A stretch of 8,535 bases of DNA from CAYOVG01 sp964407285 (lineage in GTDB: Bacteria; Desulfobacterota; Syntrophobacteria; Syntrophobacterales; Syntrophobacteraceae). The notes under the pieces were generated by a model. The model saw only the letters and a list, made by a program, of their open reading frames with translations, was not told the DNA's origin and did not search any database. The translations under genes and the position numbers were made by a program. The stretch is from the NCBI GenBank assembly GCA_964407285.1, contig CAYOVG010000312.1, forward strand, positions 1 through 8,535, read 5' to 3'. Below, piece after piece: positions 8,337 through 8,535 of the stretch (position 1 is its first letter; each line of letters starts with the position of its first letter).

Positions 8337-8535
8337 CCTGGAGTGTTACCCTGTTTTGAACCATGCCGAAAATAGTGGCCTACGCTAATGATTTCAAATA
8401 TTTGCCAATTGTATATTCTCACGCTTCGTTGTGACCCCGCCGGGTCGTGGAGGTTAGTACGCAATACGGCGATCACGCAACTAAGGAATTGGAAATAAAT
8501 AACCTACGTAGCTCTGGGTTTAATAGTGTAGTTCC

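Larger units (their letters stand above)
8112..8535. other. Non-coding right end of the window
   Basis: No gene is recognised. A minus-strand frame over 8069-8476 translates to a peptide with GLDSRMRGNDE, which I recognise as a frequent false translation of ATTCCCGC-type repeats. The region holds copy 2 of the 15-bp direct repeat, the imperfect inverted repeat at 8246-8336 and a five-bp hairpin GACCC/GGGTC at about 8432-8445. The last 195 bases are only about 44% GC (hand count). The channel's promoter should lie here, but I find no convincing -35/-10 pair. Confidence 0.5.

Noticed and set aside
8069..8476. 135-residue minus-strand frame in the right-hand gap
   Set aside because: Its translation includes the GLDSRMRGNDE string typical of false proteins read from ATTCCCGC repeats, and it overlaps the start of the channel gene.

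Overview
The window looks like chromosomal DNA of a Gram-negative, GC-rich bacterium. The mix of sigma-54 activator sequence, a long hybrid histidine kinase, a receiver-TPR protein and a Rieske-tailed FAD oxidoreductase fits Desulfobacterota (former Deltaproteobacteria, for example Syntrophobacter-like). That assignment is inferred from gene style only. No rRNA, tRNA, CRISPR array, transposase or phage gene was found.

Layout: (a) 3-953, plus strand: an open frame entering from outside the window. It starts as a GAF-sigma54-activator protein and, just after the GAFTGA motif, changes into the C-terminal end of what looks like an HD-type phosphohydrolase. GC drops from about 58% to about 43% at that point (hand count). 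(b) 954-1180: a short gap with a nested inverted repeat. (c) 1181-2401, minus strand: a CheY-like receiver followed by TPR repeats. (d) 2402-2882: a 481-base divergent gap with one candidate promoter facing each way. (e) 2883-5396, plus strand: a membrane-bound Cache-HAMP-HisKA-HATPase-REC hybrid histidine kinase. (f) 5397-5532: a convergent gap with a perfect 12-bp hairpin. (g) 5533-7080, minus strand: an FAD oxidoreductase with a C-terminal Rieske [2Fe-2S] domain. (h) 7192-8097, minus strand: a six-helix ion channel with S4-like arginines and a non-canonical pore motif. (i) 8098-8535: non-coding, with a repeat of the ATTCCCGC/GCGGGAAT type.

How the genes may work together: the hybrid kinase and the receiver-TPR protein are divergent neighbours and could form a phosphorelay whose output is protein-protein contact, since neither has a DNA-binding domain. 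The channel and the oxidoreductase lie in the same direction 111 bases apart and may be co-transcribed. I see no convincing new multi-gene system. The points most worth checking are the chimeric gene at the left edge, the unusual pore motif of the channel, and the 15-bp direct repeat shared by two non-coding regions.
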